Positions 9,553 through 19,188 of a DNA stretch of 64,000 nt are shown here, piece by piece. This DNA comes from Marinobacterium marinum (GTDB lineage: Bacteria; Pseudomonadota; Gammaproteobacteria; Pseudomonadales; Balneatricaceae). Positions within the stretch are counted from its first letter, which is position 1; each line of letters opens with the position of its first letter. The translations under genes were made by a program, and so were the position numbers. Where the stretch lies: the NCBI RefSeq assembly GCF_013868415.1, contig NZ_JACEMT010000033.1, positions 124,001-188,000 on the forward strand, in the 5' to 3' direction. Below the pieces are notes generated by a model that saw only the letters and a list, made by a program, of their open reading frames with translations, was not told the origin of the DNA and made no database searches.

Positions 9553-9990
9553 TCAGCGTCCCCAGCAGTCATCACTGTCGCCACTGGTCGAGCTCTTGAT
9601 GCCCTGATGGTTCAATGTGAGCGTGCCGCAACGGTCACCGGACATGGACCCTGTCGGTGCTGCTTCCAGCGTATATTCGTTATTTTTGGCGCCGGTCACC
9701 GAAAAAGTGTACGACGTGCTGCCACCATCCTTGGGCGAGGTTGTAAAGGGAAGGGCAGGGGCCACATCCGAACCACCACTGGACGTGACATAACGCCCAT
9801 TGGCTGCATGATAACGCTCCAAAAACTGGGCCAGCTCCAGCAGGTTGGAACGCGCCTCCGACCGACGCGACTCCTTAACGTACTCGCTGTACGAAGGATA
9901 AGCGATAGCCGCGATAATGCCGATGATCGCCACCACGATCATCAGCTCTATCAAGGTAAAGCCCTGCATCTTGCGTCTGGAGTGCATCAT
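9553..9990 (-). CDS. pilE: Minor type IV pilin PilE
   Basis: 145-residue type IVa pilin. A short leader ends at MQG and the mature N-terminus is [20 protein letters not shown], with the conserved Glu5. Two C-terminal cysteines (GDRCGT and DDCWGR) are suited to a disulfide-bonded loop. Its place after pilY1 and the PilY2-like gene matches pilE of the Pseudomonas fimU-pilVWXY1Y2E operon. The start ATG overlaps the upstream stop as ATGA, implying translational coupling. PilD should cleave it, and it would join the minor-pilin tip complex. Confidence 0.9.
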   Translation of the reverse strand: MMHSRRKMQGFTLIELMIVVAIIGIIAAIAYPSYSEYVKESRRSEARSNLLELAQFLERYHAANGRYVTSSGGSDVAPALPFTTSPKDGGSTSYTFSVTGAKNNEYTLEAAPTGSMSGDRCGTLTLNHQGIKSSTSGDSDDCWGR

Positions 9991-10286
9991 TTTGCCAGCA
10001 CCTCGATATAAATCAGCTGAGAGGCTTTCTTTCCCCCCGCTTCATACAGCACTTCACTGTTCAGTGGCAGTTTGGCCGAGATGACGGATTTACCACGAAT
10101 CTCCGTTTCTGACACCCCCAGCAGGCGAGTTGAGTCTGTCAGCTGATAGACCTCGCCATCAATAACAACACCACCGGCCACGATACTGGTAACTTCACCC
10201 TGCATAACGTTTACACCTTCACCTGCTGCACAAACCGCAGGCGTACTCAGAATCAATGCAAACAGACTGCTCAATACTCGTTTCAT
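9987..10286 (-). CDS. Small secreted PilY2-like protein
   Basis: 99 residues with a signal peptide ([20 protein letters not shown]). The mature part is all-beta in character ([20 protein letters not shown]) and ends [11 protein letters not shown]. It sits between pilY1 (2-base gap) and pilE (4-base overlap), exactly where pilY2 is found in Pseudomonas. The assignment rests on position, size and export signal; sequence similarity could not be checked. It is presumably periplasmic and linked to pilus biogenesis. Confidence 0.65.
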   Translation of the reverse strand: MKRVLSSLFALILSTPAVCAAGEGVNVMQGEVTSIVAGGVVIDGEVYQLTDSTRLLGVSETEIRGKSVISAKLPLNSEVLYEAGGKKASQLIYIEVLAK

Positions 10287-10288
10287 TT

Positions 10289-13200
10289 TCAGCTTCCACT
10301 CTGCAGTTCACGCCAGCTGATTCGGCCTTCCAGACCCGAGCCGGGGTTTTCAATAATGACGGTATCTTTATCCAGTATTTTAACCTCTTTGTCGGTATCA
10401 ACCGGAATGATGGAAGGAGCCGGTTTTTCGCCATCGAATTTGATACCTGAAGGCGGTCTCTCATTACCACCTCCATTACCACCTCCGCTGCCTGAACCAC
10501 CAGACCCGCCAGAAACCCAATCATTCTGATCAAACTTGCCATCGCCATCCAGGTCAAAGTTGGCAAAATTCAGGGCAGAACCGCTCTCCGCATCCAGCTC
10601 CATCAACCAGCTTTCCGACTCGCTGACACAGGGGTCGGTCGCGTTCAATACCGGCAGCAAGGACATATAGATAATCTTGCCATTACGCAGAATCGGCTTG
10701 CGTACGACACGCTCTGCCGCTGGCTGATCCAGATCCAGATACCATCCACGATGCGTCGACCAGTCAATAATATTCTGAGTGGTCACGCGTACATCGTAAT
10801 CCTGGCCCGGTTTTTTCGATACCTGGCTGGGCGGTACTATTCCCTGTTCAAGCAGATCGGCCCGAGCAACCGGCTTAGCCTTGTTGCCCAACTGATCCCA
10901 GATGGCATACAGACTCTGCTTGGCCTTACTGTCTTCCTTGTCACTCACTTCAAGGTATTTACCGGTACCAAAATGAACCAGCACACCGCCTCGCGGGTGG
11001 CGCCCTACTGTCGGTGCCGAAGTAATCGGTTGACTCTCTCCGGCCACACTGGCTGTAAACAAGAGAGTAGCCGCCTTGTCACCGCCCTTTCCTTTACCTT
11101 TCGAAGGGCCTGATTTCAGTGACTGAAGATCAAAGCGCCACAGGTTGCCAAACAAGTCGCCGGCATACACATAATCCACACTGTTATCACCGTTCAGGTC
11201 AATCGGAGTAACCGTCGCCAACCCATTGGGGCGCTCAGCCCCCGTGGGGTCAGCACTGTAGCCTTTTCCTGTTGACAGCTTATGCAACAGCTTGCCGCTC
11301 TGCAGATCAACAACGAAAAGCACAGCATCCCCCGTTGTACTTGCCTTGCCATCCGCCTCAGTGCTGTTATAACCATTGCCGAATACAGCTGCCCAGGTTC
11401 CATCCTGCAACTGTACAATCGCTGGGCGGCTGTAGGTATACCCCAGGTCTTCGTCTTCAAATTCCCACAGGAAAATGGAGTCCGCGTTGCTTTCCTTGAA
11501 GCTGCCCGGCTCTGTCACATCCAGAGCGTAAATAGACTGACCACCCCGATTCAACCCTCCGACCAGCACAGTTCGCCACTGATCACCCAGCTTTGCATCC
11601 AAAACAGTTGGCGTGCCATCGACATAGAAGCGATGATCATAATTGTCGTCAGCAAGGGCCTTCAGGTTTTTTATGACGGCACGTGGCACAAAACCGAGCA
11701 ACTCCTTTCCGGTTTCCGCTGCAAATGCGTGCAGCATGCCGTCGTTGGCGCCAACATACACAACGTGTGTGCGCGACTCATGTGCCTTACGGAACTGCTG
11801 ATAATCGTCATCCTGGTAACGCTCGGCTGGCGCGCCTACATAACGGGGGGAAGAAGCAACAATATCCCCCAGCAAACCTTCACGCTTGCGATACCCCTTC
11901 CCTTCGTAACTACGATCTCCTCGAATGTAGTCAAGCAGGGTTTCACTGCCCAGTAATTTTTGATCAACCGCTGACAGGTCATCCCAACGGAAAGGAACAC
12001 CGCTATTTCCTTGTTGCGTAATAATTTTTCGTCCCGAATAACTGATTTGGGAAGAGGCGCTCTTCCACTCACTCACCAGCTCAAGATAGGTCGAACTTTT
12101 GGGGTCAACATCGAACCGATAAGCCTGCAAATCACCGGTCCAGTGCTCACTATTGTACTCGGGGATGATGGACAGGGTGTTAGCCGACAGCACACCGTGA
12201 GAAACAGCAGCCGTTGAAGAAGTCGCCACCTTGTCCGAAATATCAGACAGGGCCGCTTCAAGTGCAGCCGTCAACTGATCGGCGTTATTGGCCGTATAAT
12301 ACTGCCCATTTCCAGCTTCTGCCGTATGCTTTAGCAAATCATGGTCCAGAGCAAAACCGACCGTGTAGGTATCCATGTTCTGCTTGGGAAAAGACTTGTC
12401 ATCATAACTTTTACCAGCCTTATCCATCCCGCCCTTGCGCATATCCAGATCACGACCGAACTCGGCTATATCATCCAGAAAATATTTATCACCATCGCCA
12501 TTCCAATCCGGCAAACGATTACTCTTGCCACTGATAGTATCGCCATACACAGTCGAACGAATTGATTGATTACTATTATCGTTGTACCTGAATGAATCGT
12601 AGGTTGGCTCACCGTCACTGATTACAATAGTAAAGTTTTTTTGGCAACGGTACTCTATCGGAGACGTATGACGCCCACGACTCCAAAGCGGGTCAAGCCC
12701 TCTGAAGTAACGCGTTATTTCATACAATGTTTCACTGACCGGTGTGTTAGTCGAAGCTCTGAGTTTACTGATTTCACTCGCTAATGTACCTGCTGAAGCA
12801 CCGCACTGTGCTACAACCTTGCCGCCCTCGGTTGAATACAGCTTGGTGACGCCAAAACGCACATTTTCGACACTGCCGACGATGTTGCTGGCAACTCGTT
12901 TCGCAACCGTCATACGCGTTTCATTGGGCACTGTCCCATTACGCAAATTGGAGCCATCGGGATAGGTTGAAAAAAGGTAGTTCAGGTAGTTGCCCGTATA
13001 GCGAGTACTGCCACCTTCCGGGTTAGGCAAGGCCATACACTTCCCGATAGAAGAATTATTTCTTCTGACAGCCTCTACATATCCATAGGAGCAATACCCA
13101 CGGCTGAGCGAAGACAAATGGACATTCCCCGAGGATACATTCCAATTACTGCCTCGCCCGCCTCTTTTGTCATCCCAGCGAGGATAAGTAACATTAGGAT

Positions 13201-13390
13201 CATACCCATCATCCCAGATGATATTATTCATGCTTCCCGAATTATCAATCAAGAGCATTACGTTGGGCGCCACCTTGGAGCTTGAGACCGATAACGGCAC
13301 GTGAGGCAGTGACAACTCGGTAGCGGCAATGGCGGATGTGGCAAATGAACCTGCCAACACAAATGTAACGATTCTGGATAATGTGCTCAT
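10289..13390 (-). CDS. pilY1: PilY1 pilus tip adhesin/mechanosensor
   Basis: 1033 residues. A signal peptide (1 to about 22) precedes a von Willebrand factor A-like domain with the metal-binding DNSGSM (residues 49-54). The C-terminal half is the PilY1 beta-propeller: VVYVGANDGMLHAFAAETG, then a calcium-binding loop DLNGDNSVDYVYAGD (about 731-745) and an EF-hand-like DLDGDGKFDQNDW (about 946-958). A Gly/Ser-rich linker follows, rich in GGSGSGGG. PilY1 sits at the pilus tip, promotes pilus extension, surface attachment and surface sensing. It is the fifth gene of the minor-pilin operon. By eye the N-terminal third is more AT-rich than its neighbours, as expected for a variable adhesin domain. 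Confidence 0.93.
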   Translation of the reverse strand: MSTLSRIVTFVLAGSFATSAIAATELSLPHVPLSVSSSKVAPNVMLLIDNSGSMNNIIWDDGYDPNVTYPRWDDKRGGRGSNWNVSSGNVHLSSLSRGYCSYGYVEAVRRNNSSIGKCMALPNPEGGSTRYTGNYLNYLFSTYPDGSNLRNGTVPNETRMTVAKRVASNIVGSVENVRFGVTKLYSTEGGKVVAQCGASAGTLASEISKLRASTNTPVSETLYEITRYFRGLDPLWSRGRHTSPIEYRCQKNFTIVISDGEPTYDSFRYNDNSNQSIRSTVYGDTISGKSNRLPDWNGDGDKYFLDDIAEFGRDLDMRKGGMDKAGKSYDDKSFPKQNMDTYTVGFALDHDLLKHTAEAGNGQYYTANNADQLTAALEAALSDISDKVATSSTAAVSHGVLSANTLSIIPEYNSEHWTGDLQAYRFDVDPKSSTYLELVSEWKSASSQISYSGRKIITQQGNSGVPFRWDDLSAVDQKLLGSETLLDYIRGDRSYEGKGYRKREGLLGDIVASSPRYVGAPAERYQDDDYQQFRKAHESRTHVVYVGANDGMLHAFAAETGKELLGFVPRAVIKNLKALADDNYDHRFYVDGTPTVLDAKLGDQWRTVLVGGLNRGGQSIYALDVTEPGSFKESNADSIFLWEFEDEDLGYTYSRPAIVQLQDGTWAAVFGNGYNSTEADGKASTTGDAVLFVVDLQSGKLLHKLSTGKGYSADPTGAERPNGLATVTPIDLNGDNSVDYVYAGDLFGNLWRFDLQSLKSGPSKGKGKGGDKAATLLFTASVAGESQPITSAPTVGRHPRGGVLVHFGTGKYLEVSDKEDSKAKQSLYAIWDQLGNKAKPVARADLLEQGIVPPSQVSKKPGQDYDVRVTTQNIIDWSTHRGWYLDLDQPAAERVVRKPILRNGKIIYMSLLPVLNATDPCVSESESWLMELDAESGSALNFANFDLDGDGKFDQNDWVSGGSGGSGSGGGNGGGNERPPSGIKFDGEKPAPSIIPVDTDKEVKILDKDTVIIENPGSGLEGRISWRELQSGS

Positions 13391-13413
13391 ATTCCGTCCC
13401 TAGCTAACCCGTC

Positions 13414-13881
13414 CTAGTTAAACCGTTTACCGTAAAAGCTTTCCAGCCGAGTCTGAGCACGATCGGTTTGCCCCACCCCCTGAGCTTCCACACGGTACAC
13501 ATCAACACCTGTCTTGATTTCATGGCCCACATCCAGGCTATCGGGCACAAAGGAACGTTCTTCCGCTTTTGCCTGAGGGTCAGCTGATACCCCTTGCAAC
13601 TCTGTAACTCCCGATTTGCCATACTCGGCAAACACGTCATCCAAGGACGGCATTTTCACCTGGTCGTCGATCCATTTCTCCTGAGCTCTTAATGCCGCCT
13701 CAGCAGCCTGGAACGATATTTCCTTGTCTTTCAAACTGCCGGTCATGCGCTCCTGCATGGTCGTTGTTTGCATGGCACTGAACCCGATGATACTGATCAA
13801 AACCAACATGATCATGGCAACCACAAGGGTGGCACCACGCTCTTTCCGGCAACGTGCTAACGCATTGAATTCAACGTTCAT
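13414..13881 (-). CDS. pilX: Minor pilin PilX
   Basis: 155 residues. The leader MNVEFNALARCRKERG is followed by ATLVVAMIMLVLISIIGFSA, a pilin helix lacking the usual FTLIE start but typical of PilX, then TTMQERMTGSLKDKEISFQAAEAALR, the PilX N-terminal family signature. Its ATG overlaps the pilW stop as ATGA. In Pseudomonas, PilX belongs to the PilVWX-PilY1 priming complex that starts pilus assembly; the order here is the same. Confidence 0.88.
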   Translation of the reverse strand: MNVEFNALARCRKERGATLVVAMIMLVLISIIGFSAMQTTTMQERMTGSLKDKEISFQAAEAALRAQEKWIDDQVKMPSLDDVFAEYGKSGVTELQGVSADPQAKAEERSFVPDSLDVGHEIKTGVDVYRVEAQGVGQTDRAQTRLESFYGKRFN

Positions 13882-14945
13882 GGCAAACGATTCCTAAGCG
13901 AAACGGTCGTGGTAAAAACACTGCGCATGCTCTTGTCACCCGCAATAACCTTGTCCGGCGTACTGTTGCCGTTACTGTCAAATGGCCAATACAGCTCCTG
14001 CTCAACACCAGCCAAGACGTTACCGCCACTGATCGTCAGTAAGGCAATCTGCACCGCTACAACCTGCTTCCAGTCCGCAACATCTTTTGCTGCAACAAAG
14101 CCATCCAGCCCGGTATCAACAGCACCATCACCGTCCGCGTCGATTCCGAAACGCAAGCGCATCTCCTCTACACCTTCGACCAGTACCGTGTCGATACCCA
14201 AGGGCGTTTTGCCACCACCCAGAGCAGGGTCAACCAGATACTGCTTAAGCGCTGGCTCACCACCCGGGCCTTCACCGATATAAAACACCATGGCATTCAA
14301 GCGGTTGATTTCCATGTCGTCCTTGTAATCGTGACTCCAAGGTGTTTTGGGTGGTACGTTGCCTGGTTGTTTACCCCCCGTACCGGCACCGCGAGCCAGT
14401 GCACCGTTGCCGCTGTTGGCTCGCTGAAACAGGTCACAGCCATATGTGTCGGATATCAGCAAAATACTGCCCTGAGGTGCCAGCGTCGCATCGCCGTCAA
14501 AAGAAATTGACGCAGCATTTGCCGGCGTAGCGCCCTTGGCCTTCAAGTTGGTGCTGCGTGCAGCATGTGTAATAAGCAATACATCACCACGCAGATAGTC
14601 CGACAGATGACTGGACAGCGCTCCCGCAGACCCCGTCCAGCCGCGAATAGGCGAATCGAGATCAAAAAACGCTTCAACATAATGGCTGCTACTGGTATCC
14701 AGCAGGTTGTTGACACTGCCGGGACAGCTGCCCATATAGCCGGCCTGACGGACTTCCCGTGCCATCATGTAGGTTGCAAAGCGACCACTTTCCTGAACCC
14801 TGGCCAGAGACTCACTGGTTGCCTGAGAGCGCGCACTGCTGACGTAAACCATCACCACGCCCAAAAGGATAAACAGCCCGATGGTGAGGCCGATCATCAA
14901 CTCGATCAGCGTAAAGCCCGACTGCCGATACCGAAATCCTTTCAT
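13878..14945 (-). CDS. pilW: Minor pilin PilW
   Basis: 355 residues with the prepilin motif [22 protein letters not shown] and the downstream RVQESGRFATYMMAREVRQAGYMG that marks the PilW family. The C-terminal half contains an acidic DADGDGAVDTGLDG loop that could bind calcium. It is preceded by pilV (one-base gap) and coupled to pilX. It is expected to be a membrane-anchored subunit of the pilus tip priming complex. Confidence 0.9.
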   Translation of the reverse strand: MKGFRYRQSGFTLIELMIGLTIGLFILLGVVMVYVSSARSQATSESLARVQESGRFATYMMAREVRQAGYMGSCPGSVNNLLDTSSSHYVEAFFDLDSPIRGWTGSAGALSSHLSDYLRGDVLLITHAARSTNLKAKGATPANAASISFDGDATLAPQGSILLISDTYGCDLFQRANSGNGALARGAGTGGKQPGNVPPKTPWSHDYKDDMEINRLNAMVFYIGEGPGGEPALKQYLVDPALGGGKTPLGIDTVLVEGVEEMRLRFGIDADGDGAVDTGLDGFVAAKDVADWKQVVAVQIALLTISGGNVLAGVEQELYWPFDSNGNSTPDKVIAGDKSMRSVFTTTVSLRNRLP

Positions 14946-14946
14946 G

Positions 14947-15399
14947 TTAAATCTCCGTACTCAGGACCAACTTGCCACCCGAGGCTTCACCCGATGAGTT
15001 GCCGTCACCATCCACCACCATCCCTCGAGCGTCCGGCCAACTGATGGTCAGTTCGAACAATTCATCACTACGCTTCAGGGTCGCCTTCGCCTCATCACCC
15101 AGCACTGCGGTCAGTCGGTCCTGCCAATCCTTGCGCGCACCACCGGCACCGTCATCAAAAGCGCCATCCAAAGCCCCCTTGCGGTCGGCCCTCATCAAAT
15201 CGAACAGCTCATAGGCATGCAACGTCAACTGCGACGTCAGGTGAGAGCTTTGGCTACCCTTGATCGTGTACAGCTGCAAAGCCAACACCCCCAACAAGCC
15301 GAAAGCAACCACAACCATGGAAATCAACGCTTCAAGCAACGTTGCTCCTTTCTCGCCATGATGCAAATGCTGTAAATCCCTTGTGACAATCGATCTCAT
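14947..15399 (-). CDS. pilV: Minor pilin PilV
   Basis: 150 residues. The leader is long (about 19 residues) and the mature N-terminus is ATLLEALISMVVVAFGLLGV, with Glu5 and the PilV-type LLEALISM helix. Its start overlaps the last base of the fimU stop. Second gene of the minor-pilin operon, expected in the tip initiation complex with PilW and PilX. Confidence 0.88.
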   Translation of the reverse strand: MRSIVTRDLQHLHHGEKGATLLEALISMVVVAFGLLGVLALQLYTIKGSQSSHLTSQLTLHAYELFDLMRADRKGALDGAFDDGAGGARKDWQDRLTAVLGDEAKATLKRSDELFELTISWPDARGMVVDGDGNSSGEASGGKLVLSTEI

Positions 15400-15923
15400 C
15401 AGTTGCAGCCTCCTTTGGATACGCCTCCGGTGACACCGATACAGTACCCAGCCACATCGGATTCAGACGCACCGGATGTATCCACAATACTGACACTCAT
15501 GCCGGCTTTGCGCTGCGCACCACTCGAATCCACCGACAACCCCATCGGCGAAAAGCGCACACCCAACCCTTCAGTGCCATTGCTTCGGTATTCTACATCC
15601 CGCTCAGTGTCCCAGGTTCGCAGCAGCTCTGTACTACCACCGTTTTCAACCGCCACCTGTATTTCATCCGAACTGCCCGTGCAGGAAGATCCAATACAGA
15701 CACGTACAAAAGCTCCCCGGGTAATTGCCTCGGTGCGTGCCAGATTCATGGCGGTTACAAAGCTGCTGGTCGCAGCACGCTCGCGCGCAGCCTGGAACAT
15801 GCTGTTAAAACCGGGAATGCCGATAAAAAGAATAATAGAAAGAATGGCAATGGTGATCATCACTTCAAGCAGAGAGAACCCCTGACTAGAAGAACCATCG
15901 CGGGATAGATGTCGCAGCCTCAT
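15399..15923 (-). CDS. fimU: GspH/FimT-family minor pilin (FimU position)
   Basis: 174 residues from ATG 15923, which has GGAG 8 bases upstream; in-frame codons up to 16004 lack this. The prepilin site is QG/FSLLEVMITIAILSIILFIG and the body has ARERAATSSFVTAMNLARTEAI, diagnostic of the FimT/GspH fold. As the first gene of the cluster it corresponds to fimU, a minor pilin that connects the tip complex to the PilA shaft. The 288 bases upstream (15924-16211) hold no gene and must carry the operon promoter, but I could not pick a convincing -35/-10 pair. Confidence 0.83.
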   Translation of the reverse strand: MRLRHLSRDGSSSQGFSLLEVMITIAILSIILFIGIPGFNSMFQAARERAATSSFVTAMNLARTEAITRGAFVRVCIGSSCTGSSDEIQVAVENGGSTELLRTWDTERDVEYRSNGTEGLGVRFSPMGLSVDSSGAQRKAGMSVSIVDTSGASESDVAGYCIGVTGGVSKGGCN

Positions 15924-16211
15924 TCCTAGTCTCCGTACTGGAAAAGGTCGGAAGTAGCGCGATGCCAGCCAGTGACATACCTGGATACTCTTGCAATACA
16001 TCAAAAATGCAGGAACAGCTTCACTAGAAAGCCTATATCACATCGCGTCCAACAAGGGCGTCATAATAGCGCAATCTTTAACCAATGTAACGCTATCTTT
16101 CATGATCAACGCCGCTCACAGCCGCCTTCAGCCCTTATCTCGATTGCTCTCTTAACACTATCTCTGGCGTCGGGCGACACTCTTTTTATAGAACATCACC
16201 CAATGAGCAAA

Positions 16212-17411
16212 TCACTGCGAGTTGATCACTTCACGCCAACTGGACACATACACTTCACCCAGCGGCGTCCCCGTACCTCCACAGGCATCACCATTATTGA
16301 CCGACCACATGTCCTGCGCATCGCTCGGCATCATGTCATGCGCTTTGGTCACATTATCGCAGTCATAAACATAGTTGGCCGTACCGCCGCCTTTCTGGAT
16401 ATACACACTGCCGGCCCCTTCAGACCAGGACTGGCTGCTATCGACCTCTCCGGTCGCTTCGTTATACCAATCTTCGGGCACTTCTACATCTGCGACAAAC
16501 ATGGTGCCTTTCACAAACCCGTTGCCGCCACCATCAATATTAACGGCCCCGCCCAAAGCAATGATAATGCCATCCCACGACGGTGTACCCGAAAAGTTAA
16601 GAGCACCGGTTACAACCAATATTCCGGCACCCGATTTGTTACCCTTCATATCAATATTGGCATCACCTGTAATAATCGTGGTGCGGTAATTGTCAGGCGA
16701 CGAACCCAAATCACCGGGCGGATTGTTACCGATATAGTCGGGCGGTGTTTCTCCACTGATCAGCGCTTCGATAAAGCCCTGCATATTGACGGCATTATCC
16801 CAAGGCGCCTCAAAGGTAATATTATCAATGCCGCCCTTATAGTTATCCAGGCGATCTTCGGATGACACATTGTCATATACTTTTTCTCGATTTTCATCGT
16901 TACTGGTTGATACCGCTATACCACCCGACCCATCAACCGAGAACACGTTCGAGTTACCCCCTTCATAGGTCTCTATATCACCCACAAAGTTGATCGGAGC
17001 AGGCCGCGCACCGGTATACTTCAGACTGAATTCAATCTGCCTCAAGGACTCGGCTGCACCGACCTGCCCCACACTGGTCAGATAAAGCTCGCCGACCCCA
17101 CATCCATCCGTGTTGACCGTTACCGTATAAGCACCGTGCCCGTTAAAGCTGTCATTGCGTTCCAGCTCGAATCCTTCTGCGCATGTTCCGCCATCCATAA
17201 AGTCATACCAGTTGGCATCATTCAGGTAACCCGAATCACGGGCTGCGGCCATACCCGCCTCTGCTGCCATAAACGCTTCGGACTGGCCACGCATATTACT
17301 CGCCGCTTTCTCATCCTGCACCGAACCATCAAGCATAGTTACACCTGCCAGAGTCAGTATCAGAAGAATAATCAACCCGACAACCAGCACTTGGCCCGAC
17401 TGATGTTTCAT
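16212..17411 (-). CDS. Long PilX N-terminal domain protein with Gly-rich repetitive C-terminus
   Basis: 399 residues. The N-terminus MKHQSGQVLVVGLIILLILT is a pilin-like helix without Glu5, followed by GSVQDEKAASNMRGQSEAFMAAEAG, the PilX_N family signature. The remainder is an Asn/Gly-rich, probably beta-stranded domain with runs such as GAGILVVTGALNFSG and GIIIALGGAVNIDGG that resemble stacked-strand (bactofilin-like) repeats. It is much longer than PilX (about 150-170). It is the last gene of the second minor-pilin operon, 25 bases after a related long gene. Proposed role: an extended pilus-tip or pseudopilus subunit in place of PilY1. No characterised counterpart is recognised. Confidence 0.72.
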   Translation of the reverse strand: MKHQSGQVLVVGLIILLILTLAGVTMLDGSVQDEKAASNMRGQSEAFMAAEAGMAAARDSGYLNDANWYDFMDGGTCAEGFELERNDSFNGHGAYTVTVNTDGCGVGELYLTSVGQVGAAESLRQIEFSLKYTGARPAPINFVGDIETYEGGNSNVFSVDGSGGIAVSTSNDENREKVYDNVSSEDRLDNYKGGIDNITFEAPWDNAVNMQGFIEALISGETPPDYIGNNPPGDLGSSPDNYRTTIITGDANIDMKGNKSGAGILVVTGALNFSGTPSWDGIIIALGGAVNIDGGGNGFVKGTMFVADVEVPEDWYNEATGEVDSSQSWSEGAGSVYIQKGGGTANYVYDCDNVTKAHDMMPSDAQDMWSVNNGDACGGTGTPLGEVYVSSWREVINSQ

Positions 17412-17436
17412 AGCTCACCTTCGCTTCAAAGCGTGT

Positions 17437-18702
17437 TCAGTAGTTGATGATTTGCTGCCAATTGGCCAGCGCCCCGGGGCCGCTTGGTGGCAGAGTATTG
17501 ATACCATCTTTAATGGCGTCCAGGCTGTAATTGACCGAAGGCGTCCCGTTGCCTCCAAAGGGTTGATAATCGTCACACCCTTCGGCATCGACAACAATGG
17601 CACCGTAAACAGAGTAGTTTCCGCCCGGACTGAATGTCCCGCAATTTTTTATGACAATCAATCCGGCAAAGGCTCCGGTCCCCTGGTTACTGATATCAAC
17701 ACCATCAATAACCATAACACCACCAACAGTCGCATTCTTCAGACCGGCAATCGCAGGCTGCTTTGTATCAGAATCATCATCCAGCACAACGAACTCAGGT
17801 TTGGCAAAACTTCCCCAAACATCGGATGCCCTATCGACCTTCTTGATAATCGCATCATCCCCGAAAAACATTTCACTGCCCGGCACCTGGTGCTGCCCAT
17901 GCTCATCGACAGGGTAGTTCTCCGGATGCCAGACCGTAGACTCAGGATTATTCTTGGTGCTGACAGTGATTGCCGTTTCGGGATCTCCCGGCCTTGAACC
18001 GGTAAAGGTGGATGCCCCACCACCGCTAACCGAGATACTGCCACCATCACTCATATACACAGCAGGCTTCATCAAACCGCCGTTGTATCCCATTTCGCAG
18101 TGTTTGCCCGTACAGTTTTCGGGCGGTATATCTCTTTCAAGACCATGAATGCCATCATTACCTCCCCCTTTAATACCCAACTCACAAGCACCTCCGAAGC
18201 AACTGATGGCAGCAGGCGGGTCAAGCGGATCAATACCCGGAGGAAGCGGAGGCTGATAGGCTGCAACCAGTGTCACACTCGCACCACTGCCCGACACCTC
18301 AGCAACACTGGTGAGCATCGGGCTAGACGCGCAGTCTTCCATACTAACCGTGTAGTGTGCCCGTGCCCCATGGTCGATCCCCTGACCGGAGAATTCTTTT
18401 TGGTTAAAGCTGTCGCCATTCAGAAACAAAGGGCTGCCATCCGGATGCGCTGAGCAGGTATCTTCATCCCAATTAACATTCAAGGCCTGTTGAGCATGCA
18501 TCAACCCGGCCTCCGCAGTTAAGAATGCCTGAGCCTGAACCCGCTTATTGGACACGATGCGCTCATCCTCAACAGAGGTTCGCATCATTGCCATCGCCCC
18601 CAGCATCAAAATCCCCAGAATGACCAGCCCTACAACCAGTACCGCACCGCCTTCACGGTGGCGTGGTCCGTAGATTCCCTGTCCAAGCCTTGGACTCAAC
18701 AT
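17437..18702 (-). CDS. Second long PilX N-terminal domain protein
   Basis: 421 residues from ATG 18702, with GAGG 8 bases upstream; the frame extends to 18756 without a good binding site. The hydrophobic helix GAVLVVGLVILGILMLGAM is followed by RTSVEDERIVSNKRVQAQAFLTAEAG, again the PilX_N signature. The C-terminal 270 residues are Gly/Pro/Asp-rich with Cys pairs (SCFGGACELG, NCTGKHCEMG) and strands VGGVMVIDGVDI and FAGLIVIKNCG. It shares architecture, not close sequence identity, with the next gene, suggesting an old duplication. Likely exported through the pilus machinery. Confidence 0.72.
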   Translation of the reverse strand: MLSPRLGQGIYGPRHREGGAVLVVGLVILGILMLGAMAMMRTSVEDERIVSNKRVQAQAFLTAEAGLMHAQQALNVNWDEDTCSAHPDGSPLFLNGDSFNQKEFSGQGIDHGARAHYTVSMEDCASSPMLTSVAEVSGSGASVTLVAAYQPPLPPGIDPLDPPAAISCFGGACELGIKGGGNDGIHGLERDIPPENCTGKHCEMGYNGGLMKPAVYMSDGGSISVSGGGASTFTGSRPGDPETAITVSTKNNPESTVWHPENYPVDEHGQHQVPGSEMFFGDDAIIKKVDRASDVWGSFAKPEFVVLDDDSDTKQPAIAGLKNATVGGVMVIDGVDISNQGTGAFAGLIVIKNCGTFSPGGNYSVYGAIVVDAEGCDDYQPFGGNGTPSVNYSLDAIKDGINTLPPSGPGALANWQQIINY

Positions 18703-18768
18703 AACTACAGCCTCGCTGTTCAAAAATAATTCAGGCAGACTCCACTCCACCCTCATGGCATTGGCAGC

Positions 18769-19188
18769 TTACCAACAGTAAGACACGCCCTTGGTACCTG
18801 TTTCCGCTTTCTGCCCCGTGTGGGTCAACGATAAGTCACCGCAATAATCATCATCAAATGTTTTAAGCGCCGTTAATGTGTAACTGGTTGCAGTGCTCTC
18901 AACCTTGATATTGTAATAACCGTTCTCTGTCGAATTACTACTGCCGTCATTCACCGCCGGACAATTGGTGCCCGTATATGAAAATGACTCTGTAAAACAA
19001 CGCTCAAAGCGCTGCGCGTAATTGGCCAAAGCCGCGGCACCTTCAGCACGCTTTGATTTACGGATGCTTTCGTTATATGCAGGCAATGCAATTGCGGCCA
19101 AAATGCCTGCAATCGCCACCACTATCATCAACTCCATCAACGTAAAACCGACCTGTTGCTTCTGGCGCAGAATACCCAATGACCTCAT
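18769..19188 (-). CDS. PilE-like minor pilin, second cluster
   Basis: 139 residues. Prepilin site [22 protein letters not shown] with Glu5 preserved; [29 protein letters not shown] and a C-terminal [15 protein letters not shown] are very like PilE proteins, including the one at 9553-9990. Four cysteines (RCF, TNC, DYC, SYC) could form two disulfides. Its ATG overlaps the PilW-like stop as ATGA. It belongs to the second minor-pilin operon. Confidence 0.85.
   Translation of the reverse strand: MRSLGILRQKQQVGFTLMELMIVVAIAGILAAIALPAYNESIRKSKRAEGAAALANYAQRFERCFTESFSYTGTNCPAVNDGSSNSTENGYYNIKVESTATSYTLTALKTFDDDYCGDLSLTHTGQKAETGTKGVSYCW

Noticed and set aside
10439-10512. Gly/Ser-coding repeat near the pilY1 3' end as a CRISPR or satellite repeat
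   Set aside because: It is a short imperfect in-frame linker repeat within the adhesin, without spacers.
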